Below, in pieces: positions 63,797-64,000 of a stretch of DNA of 64,000 nt. The notes beneath the pieces are model-generated. The model made no database searches. It was given only the letters and a program-made list of their open reading frames with translations, and was not told where the DNA came from. Numbering within the stretch: the stretch's first letter is position 1; every line of letters starts with the position of its first letter. The stretch spans positions 30,749,627 to 30,813,626 of the forward strand of contig CM039462.1 of the NCBI GenBank assembly GCA_022414725.1, given 5' to 3'. Source of the DNA: Microglena sp. YARC (Eukaryota; Chlorophyta; Chlorophyceae; Chlamydomonadales; Chlamydomonadaceae). The position numbers and the translations under genes are program-made.

Positions 63797-64000
63797 GTGC
63801 TAAGCGCGTGTCGCAAGCGAATAGTTAAGAAACTTGATCTGCAGACTGCGAGAGAGGGCGAGGAGCAGGTCCATGATGGCGACGAGGGTGCCTGGGAGTT
63901 TCGAAAGTAGTGGAGTTAGTAGCTACTCGTAGCGGAATAAGCTACACAATATTCGTCAACTTTTGCAAAGGATCTTGACCGCTGCGATGCTGATAACTCT
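63797..64000 (+). repeat. Direct repeat, downstream copy, running off the window
   Basis: Matches 62115-62360 with few changes (GTGCTAAGCGCGTGTCGCAA, CTTGATCTGCAGACTGCGAG, TAGCTACTCGTAGCGGAATA). It still matches at the last base, so the repeat continues outside. Confidence 0.88.

Overview
The window is nuclear DNA from a eukaryote. It has spliced genes with GT-AG introns, a Ty1/copia LTR retrotransposon, LINE fragments, foldback elements and very many micro- and minisatellites. Myb transcription factors, a WCAPC thioredoxin and a copia element primed by the initiator-tRNA anticodon region would fit an alga or plant-lineage protist, perhaps a green alga with a repeat-bloated genome, but I cannot name the organism. 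Many coding frames are broken by one- or two-base indels, often in homopolymers, so part of the apparent damage may be long-read consensus error. Layout. 1-1607 is a (CCTT)n tract that received a complete copia element (1608-8797). 8.8-13.5 kb is non-coding, with a 52-bp perfect palindrome, poly-C and CCCCA tracts and a 598-bp foldback element. Myb gene A lies on + (13553-16771, 4 exons). 17-23 kb holds minisatellites, including a 2.1-kb GGAT array. A head-to-head pair follows: a thioredoxin gene on - (23434-26371, with a 21-nt microexon) and a Gfo/Idh/MocA-type oxidoreductase on + (26715-45099). The oxidoreductase has at least nine exons in about 18 kb of introns filled with tandem arrays and small transposons. 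45.6-48.2 kb holds repeats and one unrecognised open stretch. Myb gene B lies on - (48268-52167), an inverted diverged duplicate of gene A. 54.4-58.7 kb is a LINE carrying a cysteine-protease-like domain, an endonuclease and an RT tail, with the RT core deleted, flanked by 250-bp direct repeats. 58.7-64 kb holds minisatellites, a 720-bp GGTA array, exon-like copies of an unrecognised gene, a second LINE fragment and a direct repeat at the window end. Two themes link the parts. First, local tandem duplication keeps copying exon edges and splice sites of the oxidoreductase, leaving one usable copy among decayed ones. Second, several short dispersed families, some carrying their own microsatellite seed, recur across the window. 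The two Myb genes, with their flanks and introns, are an old inverted duplication about 34 kb apart. The genes do not form an obvious pathway; thioredoxin and the oxidoreductase share a 343-bp intergenic region and may be co-regulated.
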